Assembly (NCBI GenBank): GCA_035552095.1
Contig: DASZMA010000203.1
Span: forward strand, 73,441-137,440
DNA: 64,000 nucleotides
Direction: 5' to 3'
DNA from: Bog-473 sp035552095
GTDB taxonomy: Bacteria > Actinomycetota > Acidimicrobiia > Acidimicrobiales > RAAP-2
This document shows positions 43,315 through 51,200 of the stretch, piece after piece; within the stretch, counting starts at the first letter, position 1; every line of letters begins with the position of its first letter. A model generated the notes under the pieces. It was not told the DNA's origin. It did not search any database and worked only from the letters and a program-made list of their open reading frames with translations. A program made the position numbers and the translations under genes.

Positions 43315-44592
43315 ATGCCATTCCCGCGGATCGGTGTCGCCGCGCCGACATCGCGTGCGCTGGCCCTGACGGCGGTTCTGGTGCTGTCGCTCCTGAGCGC
43401 GCTGTCGACCGTGGCGGTGCACCCCAGCGGGGCGGCCCGCCTCGACGCGCACGACTATCCCGGCGGCGGGATGATCGGGTTCGGCAACGTCAACCTGACC
43501 GCGCCCGCGGTGCCCGAACCGGTCAACGCTCCCATCTCCACCGGAGTGGCCACCCCTGACGGAGGGGGTTATTGGCTGGCCAGCGCCGACGGCGGGGTCT
43601 TCTCCACCGGCGACGCCACCTTCGAAGGCTCCCTGGGTGACCTGCCCCTGAACGGGCCCATCGTGGCGATGGTGGCCACCCCGGACGGCAAGGGCTACTG
43701 GCTGGGCGCGCTCGATGGTGGCGTGTTCTCCCTGGGTGACGCCCAGTTTTACGGCAGCATGGGCGCCATACGGCTCAACCAACCCATCGTCGGCATGGCG
43801 GCCACCCCGGATGGCAAGGGCTACTGGCTGGTGGCGGCCGACGGCGGCATCTTCTCCTTCGGCGACGCCCGGTTCTTCGGGTCAGAGGGCAGCGCCAACC
43901 TGCCCGACCCGGTGGTGGGCATGTTCGCCTCCCCCGACGGGGGCGGCTACACCATGTCGACGGCCAACGGGGTGGTCTTCGCCCTGGGGGATGCCAAGGC
44001 GTTCGGCGGGCTCAGCCTGAGCCCCGATGCCACGCCCATCTCGGCCATCATCGGCGACGGGTCCGGTGACGGGTACTGGTTGTTGGACCCCGATGCCTGG
44101 ACGTACACCTTCACCACCCCGACGCCGGAAGGGAGCTTCCCCGGCTCGGCGGCCATCGTCTCGGCCGTGGCCTCCCAGGTGGCCCCCGATCCCGACACCG
44201 GCTACTACTGCAACCCCTATGGCCCCTGCGAGGAGTGGTGCGCCCTGTTCGCCACCTGGGCCTGGGCCCAGGGCGGGGTCCCGATCCCGCGCTACGGGTT
44301 CACCGGCGACATCTACACCTGGGCCGCCCAGCACGGGGCCGTCCTCCCGCCCTCGGCCACCCCCGATCCCGGCGATGCCGTGCTCTACGGCACCGGTCCC
44401 CAGAACGCCAACACGTCGGTGCACGTGGGGATCGTGACCCAGGTCTGGCCCGACGGCGCCATCATGACCGTGAGCGGCGACTCGGGGCCCGGGCGCGACG
44501 GCTGGCTGTCGGTCACCATCAACGGTCCCTACCTGCCCGCTGACTCACCCAGCCGCAACGGCACGCCCATTTACGCCTTCGCCCGGCCTTGA
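43315..44592 (+). CDS. Secreted repeat protein with C-terminal CHAP domain
   Basis: A 425-residue exported protein. It has a signal peptide (LALTAVLVLSLLSALSTVAV), then five tandem units of about 42 residues built on ..PDGKGYWL..ADGGIFSFGDA.F.GS.., resembling beta-propeller blades, then a CHAP-type cysteine peptidase/amidase domain starting at EEWCALFATWAWAQGGVPIP, with a later HVGIVTQVWPDGAIMTVSGD block for the catalytic His. CHAP domains cut peptidoglycan peptides. The repeat type is common in acidimicrobial exported proteins. The open frame upstream of 43315 is antisense to aconitase and is rejected. Confidence 0.85.
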   Translation: MPFPRIGVAAPTSRALALTAVLVLSLLSALSTVAVHPSGAARLDAHDYPGGGMIGFGNVNLTAPAVPEPVNAPISTGVATPDGGGYWLASADGGVFSTGDATFEGSLGDLPLNGPIVAMVATPDGKGYWLGALDGGVFSLGDAQFYGSMGAIRLNQPIVGMAATPDGKGYWLVAADGGIFSFGDARFFGSEGSANLPDPVVGMFASPDGGGYTMSTANGVVFALGDAKAFGGLSLSPDATPISAIIGDGSGDGYWLLDPDAWTYTFTTPTPEGSFPGSAAIVSAVASQVAPDPDTGYYCNPYGPCEEWCALFATWAWAQGGVPIPRYGFTGDIYTWAAQHGAVLPPSATPDPGDAVLYGTGPQNANTSVHVGIVTQVWPDGAIMTVSGDSGPGRDGWLSVTINGPYLPADSPSRNGTPIYAFARP

Positions 44593-44650
44593 AGCGGGCC
44601 GGGCACCTAGGCTGCGCCGCCGGCACACCGACACCACCAGGGAGGGAATT

Positions 44651-45754
44651 GTGACGCTGTCGTCATGGGACGACTACCCCGTGCACCAAGCGGCCGAGTT
44701 CATCGCGCATCCGGGCACGAGCGACCGGAACTTCTACGACCGCTACTACTTCAACATGCACCCGAGCTCGGATGAGTGGTTCGCCATCTTCGGCTTCGGG
44801 CAGTATCCCAACCTCGGCGTGGTGGACGCCTTCATAGATGTGCGCCACCTCGGCGAGCAACACATCGTGCGCGCCTCCAAGCCGTTGTCCGACCGGTCCG
44901 ACCTCAGCGTCGGGCCGTTCCGCATTGAGGTGCTCGAACCGCTCCGCCGGCTGCGGGTCGTGGTGGAGCCGACCGAGCACAGCGTGGCCATGGACGTCAC
45001 CTGGGAGGGCCACATCCCCGCCATGGCCGAACCGCGCCAGTACATGCGCAGCCAGGGGAAGGTCGTCTTCGACACCCAGCGGCTGGCCCAGACCGGCTGC
45101 TGGTCCGGCACCCTGTCGGTCGCCGGCACGGAGTACCAGGTGACCCCGGACCGCTGCTGGGGCACCCGCGACCGGTCCTGGGGCGTCCGTCCGGTGGGGG
45201 AGCCCGAGACTGACGGCATCCGCCAGGGTGAGCTGGTGCTCGGTGGCATGTGGAACTACTTCCCCATGCAGTTCGACGACCACGCCATCATGTACATCTG
45301 CCACGAGCGCGACGACGGTGATCGCCCGCTCGTCCAGGGAGAGCGGGTCTGGGCCGACCCGGAACGGGCGGTGGAGGACCTGGGGCGTTCCGAGCACCAG
45401 CACCACCTGGTCCCCGGGACCCGGGTCATCGACCGGTCCGTCATCTCGTTCCCGGCCGCCGGCCTGGAGATCACCTGCACCCCGATCCTGACCAACTACG
45501 TGTCGGTGGGCACCGGCTACGGGATCGACAGCGACTGGCGCCACGGGATGTACCACGGCCCCGATCCGGTGGTCCAGGGTCTGGTGCTCGGGGTGGAGGA
45601 GACCAAGGGGCTGGCCCAGTACGGGATCGTCGACCACGTGGCCCGGTTCACCTACGGCGACGCGGTCGGGTATGGGCTGCTGGAGCACGGATTCTTCGGT
45701 CCCTACCACCGCTACGGGCTGACCGACGGCGGCGTCGGGGCGCCAGCCGACTGA
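44651..45754 (+). CDS. CrtC/AttH-like lipocalin-type family protein
   Basis: A 367-residue soluble protein. It shows paired beta-rich halves, with RDRSWGVRPVGEP and NYFPMQFDDHAIMYICHE typical of the AttH/hydroxyneurosporene-synthase-like group (DUF7064/7065 in recent classifications). Members act on or carry hydrophobic molecules; the exact role is unknown. GTG 44651 follows an AGGGAGG motif at about 5 nt. No carotenoid gene is nearby, so the CrtC reaction is not assumed. The gene lies between the CHAP protein and argS, all in one direction. Confidence 0.7.
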   Translation: MTLSSWDDYPVHQAAEFIAHPGTSDRNFYDRYYFNMHPSSDEWFAIFGFGQYPNLGVVDAFIDVRHLGEQHIVRASKPLSDRSDLSVGPFRIEVLEPLRRLRVVVEPTEHSVAMDVTWEGHIPAMAEPRQYMRSQGKVVFDTQRLAQTGCWSGTLSVAGTEYQVTPDRCWGTRDRSWGVRPVGEPETDGIRQGELVLGGMWNYFPMQFDDHAIMYICHERDDGDRPLVQGERVWADPERAVEDLGRSEHQHHLVPGTRVIDRSVISFPAAGLEITCTPILTNYVSVGTGYGIDSDWRHGMYHGPDPVVQGLVLGVEETKGLAQYGIVDHVARFTYGDAVGYGLLEHGFFGPYHRYGLTDGGVGAPAD

Positions 45755-45792
45755 AAAGGACGCCTCCCGCTGACCGGGCGACCCCGGCCGGG

Positions 45793-47529
45793 ATGCGACA
45801 ATGGGAAATGCCCGACGCAACCAGCGTCCTCCTCCAGCGACTCCAGGCCGCCTTCGACACCGTGGTGCCCGGGGCGGACCCGGTCCTGCGCCCCTCAGAC
45901 CGGGCCGACTTCCAGGCCAACGGGGCCCTGGCCCTGGCCAAGGCGGTCGGCCGCTCGCCCCAGCAGGTGGCCGCCGACGTGGTGGCGGTGGCCGACCTGG
46001 CCGACCTGTGCGCCTCGGTGGAGATCAGTGGCCCCGGCTTCATCAACCTCACCCTGGCCGACGACTTCGTGGCCGACCAGGTGGCGGCAGTCGGGGCCGA
46101 TCCCCGCCTCGGGGTGGCGCTGAGTCCTGATCCCCAGAGGCTGGTGCTGGACTACTCGGGGCCGAACATGGCCAAGGAGATGCACATCGGCCACCTGCGC
46201 AGCACGGTGATCGGGGATGCGCTGGCCCGGGTGCTGACGTTCCAGGGCCACCAGGTGCTGCGCGAGAACCACATCGGCGACTGGGGCACCCCCTTCGGCA
46301 TGCTCATTGAGTACCTGGTCGACATCGGCGGGTCGGCCGACGCGGCGTCGTTCAGCGTGCGCGACCTCAACGAGTTCTACGGCCAGGCCCGGAAGCTCTT
46401 CGACGGCGACCCCGACTTCGCCGAGCGCTGCCGGCAGCGGGTGGTGCTGCTGCAGGGCGGCGACGAGGAGACCCTCGCGCTCTGGGAGATCTTCGTGGGC
46501 GAGAGCCTGCGCCACATTGACGAGGTCTACGAGATGCTGGGGGTGCTGCTGACCGACGACGACGTGGCCGGCGAGAGCTCCTACAACGACCTCCTCCCGG
46601 TCGTGGTGGGCGAGCTGGCCGCCCAGGACCTGCTGGTCGAGCACGAGGGTGCGCTCTGCGTGTTCCCCGCCGGCTTCGAGAACCGCAACGGCGACCCGCT
46701 CCCCCTCATTGTGCGCAAGTCCGACCAGGGCTACGGCTACCCGGCCACCGACCTGGCCTGCATACGGGACCGCACCGGCCGCCGCGGGGCCACCCGGCTC
46801 GTCTACGTGGTGGGGGCCGAGCAGGCCCTCCACTTCCGGCTGGTCTTCGCCGTCGCCACCCTGGCCGGGTACCTGCCCGAGGTGTCGGCGGCCGTCCATG
46901 TGGGCTTCGGCATGATCCTCGGCCCCGACGGGAAGAAGCTGGCCAGCCGGTCCGGGGAGTCCGAGCGGCTCATCGATCTGCTGACCGAGGGGGTCGAGCG
47001 GGCCAAGGCGGCCATGGGTGAGCGCCCGAGCGATCTCAGCCCCGAGGAGCAGGCCCACCTGGCCCGGGTGGTGGGCATCGGCGCCGTGAAATACGCCGAC
47101 CTGTCCACCGAGCGCATGCGCGACTACATCTTCGACTGGGACCGCATGCTCGCCTTCGAGGGCAACACCGGCCCCTATCTCCAGTACGCCCACGCCCGGG
47201 TCCGCTCCATCTTCCGCCGGGCCGACGTGCCGCCGCCGGCACCGGGCACCCGGCCCATGGTGGGGGAGGCGCCCGAGCGCGCCCTGGCCATGCAGTTGCT
47301 GGGCTTCGGCGACGCGGTGGCCGCCACGGCCGAGGCCTACAGCGCGGCCAAGCTCTGCGCCTACCTCTTCGACCTGGCCTCGGTGTTCACGACCTTCTAT
47401 GAGGCCTGCCGGGTGCTGGTCGAGGACGAGGCCGTGCGCACCTCCCGCCTGGCCCTCTGCGACCTGACCGCCCGCGTCCTGGACCAGGGGCTGGCGCTCC
47501 TGGGCATGGAGGCCCCCGACCGGATGTGA
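45793..47529 (+). CDS. argS: Arginyl-tRNA synthetase
   Basis: A 578-residue class I synthetase that charges tRNA-Arg. The HIGH motif is HIGHLRSTVIGDALAR, the KMSKS-like loop is PDGKKLASRSGES, YVVGAEQALHF lies in the Rossmann core, and the C-terminal anticodon-binding domain has YLQYAHARVRSIFRRA and YEACRVLVEDE. The N-terminal domain is shorter than in some species but complete. ATG 45793 or 45808 (MPDATS) may start it; GACAAT at 45797-45802, 5 nt from 45808, favours a leaderless start there. Only one copy is seen, presumably essential. Confidence 0.97.
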   Translation: MRQWEMPDATSVLLQRLQAAFDTVVPGADPVLRPSDRADFQANGALALAKAVGRSPQQVAADVVAVADLADLCASVEISGPGFINLTLADDFVADQVAAVGADPRLGVALSPDPQRLVLDYSGPNMAKEMHIGHLRSTVIGDALARVLTFQGHQVLRENHIGDWGTPFGMLIEYLVDIGGSADAASFSVRDLNEFYGQARKLFDGDPDFAERCRQRVVLLQGGDEETLALWEIFVGESLRHIDEVYEMLGVLLTDDDVAGESSYNDLLPVVVGELAAQDLLVEHEGALCVFPAGFENRNGDPLPLIVRKSDQGYGYPATDLACIRDRTGRRGATRLVYVVGAEQALHFRLVFAVATLAGYLPEVSAAVHVGFGMILGPDGKKLASRSGESERLIDLLTEGVERAKAAMGERPSDLSPEEQAHLARVVGIGAVKYADLSTERMRDYIFDWDRMLAFEGNTGPYLQYAHARVRSIFRRADVPPPAPGTRPMVGEAPERALAMQLLGFGDAVAATAEAYSAAKLCAYLFDLASVFTTFYEACRVLVEDEAVRTSRLALCDLTARVLDQGLALLGMEAPDRM

Positions 47530-47578
47530 GCGGTGCGCCCGGGCGCGCCGCGGATTGGGACGCAGCCGGGGCTCGCCC

Positions 47579-47626
47579 TATCCTCTCCCGGGCACACCGC
47601 GCGCCCCGGGCCCCCAGGTCGGGCCC
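47579..47626 (+). promoter_or_regulatory. TATCCT hexamer and GGGCCC hairpin before the SDR gene
   Basis: TATCCT (47579-47584) could be a -10. A hairpin of 6 bp with a 7-nt loop (47608-47626) follows, and AAGGAG at 47632-47637 serves ATG 47649. The hairpin sits right before the ribosome-binding site and may tune initiation. Confidence 0.3.
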
Positions 47627-47648
47627 TTACCAAGGAGTCGAATAACCG

Positions 47649-48425
47649 ATGGAACTCAATGGCACCTCAGCAATCGTCACCGGCGGGGCGTCGGGCCTGG
47701 GAGCAGCCACCTCGCGCCTGCTGGCCGAACGCGGCGTCCGGGTCGTGGTGGCCGACCTCAACGAGGACAAGGGAACGGAACTGGCCAAGGAGATCGGCGG
47801 CATCTTCGTCCAGACCGACGTGGCCAACCCCGAGAACGTGATCGCCGCCGTCGAGGCGGCCTCCGAGATGGCCCCCTTGAAGTCGTTGGTCAACTCGGCC
47901 GGGATCGGCTGGGCCACCCGCACCATCGGTCGGGACGGCGACTACGCCTCGGCCCACGACCTCGACCTCTACCGCAAGGTCATTGAGATCAACCTGATCG
48001 GCACCTTCAACTGCATCCGGCTGGCCGCCACCAAAATGAGCCTGAACGACCCCGACCAGGACGGCGCCCGCGGGGCCATCGTCAACACGGCGTCCGTGGC
48101 GGCTGAGGACGGCCAGATCGGCCAGGCCGCCTACTCGTCGTCCAAGGGCGGCGTGGTCGGGATGACCCTGCCGGTGGCCCGTGACCTCGCCGTGGTGGGG
48201 ATCCGGGTCAACACCATCCTCCCCGGACTGATTGACACCCCCATCTACGGCAGTGGCGAGGGGTCCGAGGCCTTCAAGGCCAAGCTGGCCCAGGACGTGC
48301 TCTTCCCCCACCGCCTGGGCCACGCCACCGAGTTCGCCACCCTGGCCGTCGAGCTGCTCAGCAACTCCTACATGAACGCCGAGTCGATCCGACTCGACGC
48401 CGGCATCCGGATGCAGCCCAAGTAG
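47649..48425 (+). CDS. Short-chain 3-hydroxyacyl-CoA dehydrogenase-like (HSD10-type) SDR
   Basis: A 258-residue SDR. The cofactor motif is AIVTGGASGLGAATSRLL, with VVADLNED selecting NAD; NSAGIG follows, the Ser is in NTASVAAEDGQ, and Tyr and Lys are in AAYSSSKGG. The INLIGTFNCIRLAATKM and NTILPGLIDTP segments match HSD10-like 3-hydroxyacyl-CoA dehydrogenases. It probably takes part in fatty-acid or branched-chain breakdown. The Shine-Dalgarno AAGGAG is 11 nt from the ATG. The esterase gene follows after 34 bp. Confidence 0.88.
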   Translation: MELNGTSAIVTGGASGLGAATSRLLAERGVRVVVADLNEDKGTELAKEIGGIFVQTDVANPENVIAAVEAASEMAPLKSLVNSAGIGWATRTIGRDGDYASAHDLDLYRKVIEINLIGTFNCIRLAATKMSLNDPDQDGARGAIVNTASVAAEDGQIGQAAYSSSKGGVVGMTLPVARDLAVVGIRVNTILPGLIDTPIYGSGEGSEAFKAKLAQDVLFPHRLGHATEFATLAVELLSNSYMNAESIRLDAGIRMQPK

Positions 48426-48459
48426 TTCCACCGGACCGTTAGAGGGGGGATACGACGTC

Positions 48460-49398
48460 ATGATCGACCCGGAGCTCCAACCGATCATTGAGTTCCTGCC
48501 GGCCATCGACCTGACCGACCCGGTGGCGGCGCGCGCCGGCTTCGAGGCCATGTTGGCCGCCCTGAACATGGAGATCCCCGGCGGCGAGGACCTCGACATT
48601 GAGGACCGGATGCTCCCCGGCTGGGAGGGTGGGCCCGACATCAGCGTGCGCCTCTATCGGCCGCGCCGGGCGGCCTCACCCATGCCCGCCATCGTGCACC
48701 TCCACGGTGGAGGATTCGTGGTCGGCAACCTCGACTCCGAGCACGTCGGGGCCGGCATGACGGCGCTGGCCACGGGTGCCCTGGTGGTCTCGGTCGACTA
48801 CCGCCTCGCTCCCGAGCATCCCTATCCCGGCGGGCTCCACGATTGCTACGGCGCGCTGGTCCACCTGGCGCAGAGCGCCGAGGCGTTGGGCGTCGACCGC
48901 TCCCGCATCGCCCTGCACGGGGCCAGTGCCGGCGGCGGGCTCGCCGCCGCCACCGCGCTCCTGGCCCGTGACCGGGGTGGCCCCGACATCTGCTTCCAGA
49001 TGCTGCACATCCCCGAGCTCGACGACCGACTCGAGACACCTTCCATGCAGCGGTTCATCGACTCGCCGCTGTGGAACCAGCCCCTGGCGGTGAAGTCCTG
49101 GCAGTACTACCTGGGTCCGCTCTCGGGAAGCGACGATGTCCCGATGTACGCCGCCCCGGCCCGCGCCACCGACCTGTCGGGCTTGCCGCCCGCCTATATC
49201 TCGACCGCGGAGAACGACCCGTTGCGCGACGAGGGGATCCACTACGCCCTCGGCCTCCTCCAAGCCGGGGTGTCGGTCGAGCTGCACCAGTTCCCCGGCA
49301 CCTTCCACGGCTCGGCCCTGGTGGCCACGGCCGAGGTCTCCAAGCGGGCTCAGCGTGAGGCCATGGAGGCCTTGCGCCGCGCCCTCGGGAGCGCCTGA
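48460..49398 (+). CDS. HSL-family alpha/beta hydrolase (esterase/lipase)
   Basis: A 312-residue esterase of the hormone-sensitive-lipase family. The oxyanion HGGGF motif is in IVHLHGGGFVVGNLDSEH, the nucleophile Ser is in LHGASAGGGLAAA, Asp is in STAENDPLRDEG and His is in FPGTFHGSALV. It has no signal peptide. It follows the SDR in the same direction, likely one operon for ester or acyl breakdown. It converges on the desaturase gene, 9 bp away. Confidence 0.9.
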   Translation: MIDPELQPIIEFLPAIDLTDPVAARAGFEAMLAALNMEIPGGEDLDIEDRMLPGWEGGPDISVRLYRPRRAASPMPAIVHLHGGGFVVGNLDSEHVGAGMTALATGALVVSVDYRLAPEHPYPGGLHDCYGALVHLAQSAEALGVDRSRIALHGASAGGGLAAATALLARDRGGPDICFQMLHIPELDDRLETPSMQRFIDSPLWNQPLAVKSWQYYLGPLSGSDDVPMYAAPARATDLSGLPPAYISTAENDPLRDEGIHYALGLLQAGVSVELHQFPGTFHGSALVATAEVSKRAQREAMEALRRALGSA

Positions 49399-49407
49399 CC
49401 GGGGGAG

Positions 49408-50397
49408 CTACGCCGCCTTGGGGGCTTCGGCGGCTGCCGACGGGTTTTCGTCCGCGCTGGAGAGCGCCCGCCACAGGGCGCGGTAGTTCGGGTAGGTGAT
49501 CGCATCGGTGACGTAGCCCGCCCGCTCCAGCTCGGCGTGGAACGCCGGCAGGTTCCGCCACGGCACGCCCATGTCCACGTGGTGGGCCAGGTGCCAGCCC
49601 GTGTTGTAGGGCACGAACCAGAAGCGGGCCGGCCACGACTGGCGCACGTTGTGCGACGTGGCCCGGCGGTCCTCGTTCCGTTCCATGCCCCCGTGCTCGG
49701 CAATGGAGCGCAGGCGGTTGATGACCCGCCACTGGGTCATCCACGGGAGCCACCACAACACCGGGTAGATCCACCAGCGACCGGTGGCCAGCCAGGAGAC
49801 CGCCCACAGCACGGCCTGGGTGGCGAAGATGGAGAGGCCGATGGGCCGGAAGGGCTTGTGCCGGGTGTTCTTGACCAGCGGCGAGAAGTTCTTCCAACCC
49901 GAGATTCCGATGGCATCGCGGAACAGGCGGCGCCGCAGCGCAGCCCGGGAGCAGGGGTAGGGGCCGTAGAAGGCCAGGTCGGGCTCGTTGGGCCCGAACT
50001 CGTCCTTGTGGTGGGCGAAGTGGACCCGGCGGTACAGCTGCACCGGCGTGAAGACGGGATAGGCAATGAGCCACATGCCGACCCAGTCGTTGGCGCGCTT
50101 GTTGGTGAAGAGCAGCTTGTGGGCCGACTCGTGCATGAGAATGGCGAAGCGGGCGTACATCGGCCCCATCAGGATGAAGGCGATCAGGTAGCTCCACCAG
50201 CTGTTCAGCCACACGGCGCCGCCGACGATGAGGACCACCCAGCCCCAGATCGCCAGCACGCTGACCGCGTTGCGCCCGTTGCTGATGTGGCGCAGGGCGG
50301 GGCGAATTTCGGGGATGGCCATGCCGTTGGCCAGCAGCCGCTCGGTCGGGAGCACATCGGGTCGGGCCGTGCCGTCGGGCACCATGGTGGTGGCCAT
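49408..50397 (-). CDS. Membrane fatty acid desaturase
   Basis: A 329-residue membrane di-iron desaturase. Three histidine boxes are visible: HESAH (in FAILMHESAHKLLF), HFAHH (in RRVHFAHHKDEFG) and HLAHH (in GWHLAHHVDMG), with membrane helices between (VLAIWGWVVLIVGGAVWL, WSYLIAFILMGPM and others). It inserts a double bond into a lipid acyl chain or hydroxylates a related substrate; fluidity control is a likely role. ATG 50397 has TAATAT 6 nt upstream (minus strand) and no Shine-Dalgarno. It is divergent from the PaaX-type regulator, with the palindrome at 50402-50417 between. Confidence 0.9.
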   Translation of the reverse strand: MATTMVPDGTARPDVLPTERLLANGMAIPEIRPALRHISNGRNAVSVLAIWGWVVLIVGGAVWLNSWWSYLIAFILMGPMYARFAILMHESAHKLLFTNKRANDWVGMWLIAYPVFTPVQLYRRVHFAHHKDEFGPNEPDLAFYGPYPCSRAALRRRLFRDAIGISGWKNFSPLVKNTRHKPFRPIGLSIFATQAVLWAVSWLATGRWWIYPVLWWLPWMTQWRVINRLRSIAEHGGMERNEDRRATSHNVRQSWPARFWFVPYNTGWHLAHHVDMGVPWRNLPAFHAELERAGYVTDAITYPNYRALWRALSSADENPSAAAEAPKAA

Positions 50398-50401
50398 GGC
50401 A

Positions 50402-50417
50402 CAATATTACGATATTG
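50402..50417. promoter_or_regulatory. Palindrome CAATAT-TACG-ATATTG between desaturase and PaaX genes
   Basis: Perfect 6-bp arms separated by 4 bp. On the minus strand it contains TAATAT (50409-50404), 6 nt before the desaturase ATG. On the plus strand GATATT lies 7 nt before GTG 50424. One bound dimer would cover both start-site promoters. Confidence 0.6.
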
Positions 50418-50423
50418 AACCAA

Positions 50424-51173
50424 GTGATGCAAGAGCGTAATTCCCCCTTCACCGCCCGCTCGGTGCTGGCCAGCGCCCTGCTGGGCATGAACCCGCCCGA
50501 GCTCCCGGTGGCCCAGCTGGTCCGCCTGACCGGGTTGTTCGGGATCAGCGAGAACCGGGCCCGGGTGGCGCTTAGCCGCATGGTGGCGGCGGGGGAGGCA
50601 ACGACCAACGGGTCGGGGCACTACCGCCTGGCCGGCCACCTGGCCCGACGCCAGGCCCGGCAGTCGGCCAGCCGGGCCGGGGCCGTGGCGGCGTACTCGG
50701 GGCAGTGGTGGCTGGCCGTGGTGACCACTTCGGGCAGCTCGGCTGAGGTGCGCACGGCCCGGCGCCAGGCGCTGGCCTTCACCCGCCTGGCCGAACTGCG
50801 CGAAGGGGTCTGGCTGCGCCCGGACAACCTGGAGGTGCGGCTGCCCCCCGAGCAGCAGGCCCACCTTGAGCTGATGCCGGCCCGCCCGGCCGATCCGCTC
50901 CGCCTGACCCACCGGTTGTGGGACCTGGCGGCGTGGTCGAACCGGGCCGACGACCTCCTGGCCCAGATGGCGGCGTTGAGCCCCGACGGCCCCGGCGCCC
51001 TGGCGCCCGGCTTCGAGCTCTCGGCCGCCGTGCTGCGCCATCTCCAGGCCGATCCGCTGCTGCCCGAGGTGCTGCTGCCCGCCCGCTGGCCGGGCGGGAA
51101 CCTGCGGGCGTGCTACGACGAATGGGATGCCCAGTACCGCCGGACGCTGCGGCAGTGGAGCCAGGCCGGCTAG
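50424..51173 (+). CDS. PaaX-family transcriptional regulator
   Basis: A regulator of about 249 residues (ATG at 50427 gives 248; GTG 50424 and TTG 50415 are in frame). The N-terminal winged helix is LLGMNPPELPVAQLVRLTGL followed by SENRARVALSRMVAAGEA, typical of PaaX and related repressors of CoA-thioester pathways. The C-terminal half contains ARRQALAFTRLAELREGVWL and ends at RWPGGNLRACYDEWDAQYRR, a common PaaX ending. It probably represses the divergent desaturase gene and itself through the palindrome. The ligand is likely an acyl-CoA, by family analogy. Confidence 0.85.
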   Translation: MMQERNSPFTARSVLASALLGMNPPELPVAQLVRLTGLFGISENRARVALSRMVAAGEATTNGSGHYRLAGHLARRQARQSASRAGAVAAYSGQWWLAVVTTSGSSAEVRTARRQALAFTRLAELREGVWLRPDNLEVRLPPEQQAHLELMPARPADPLRLTHRLWDLAAWSNRADDLLAQMAALSPDGPGALAPGFELSAAVLRHLQADPLLPEVLLPARWPGGNLRACYDEWDAQYRRTLRQWSQAG

Positions 51174-51200
51174 CGGCGGCCGAGAGGGACTCGGGAGCCC

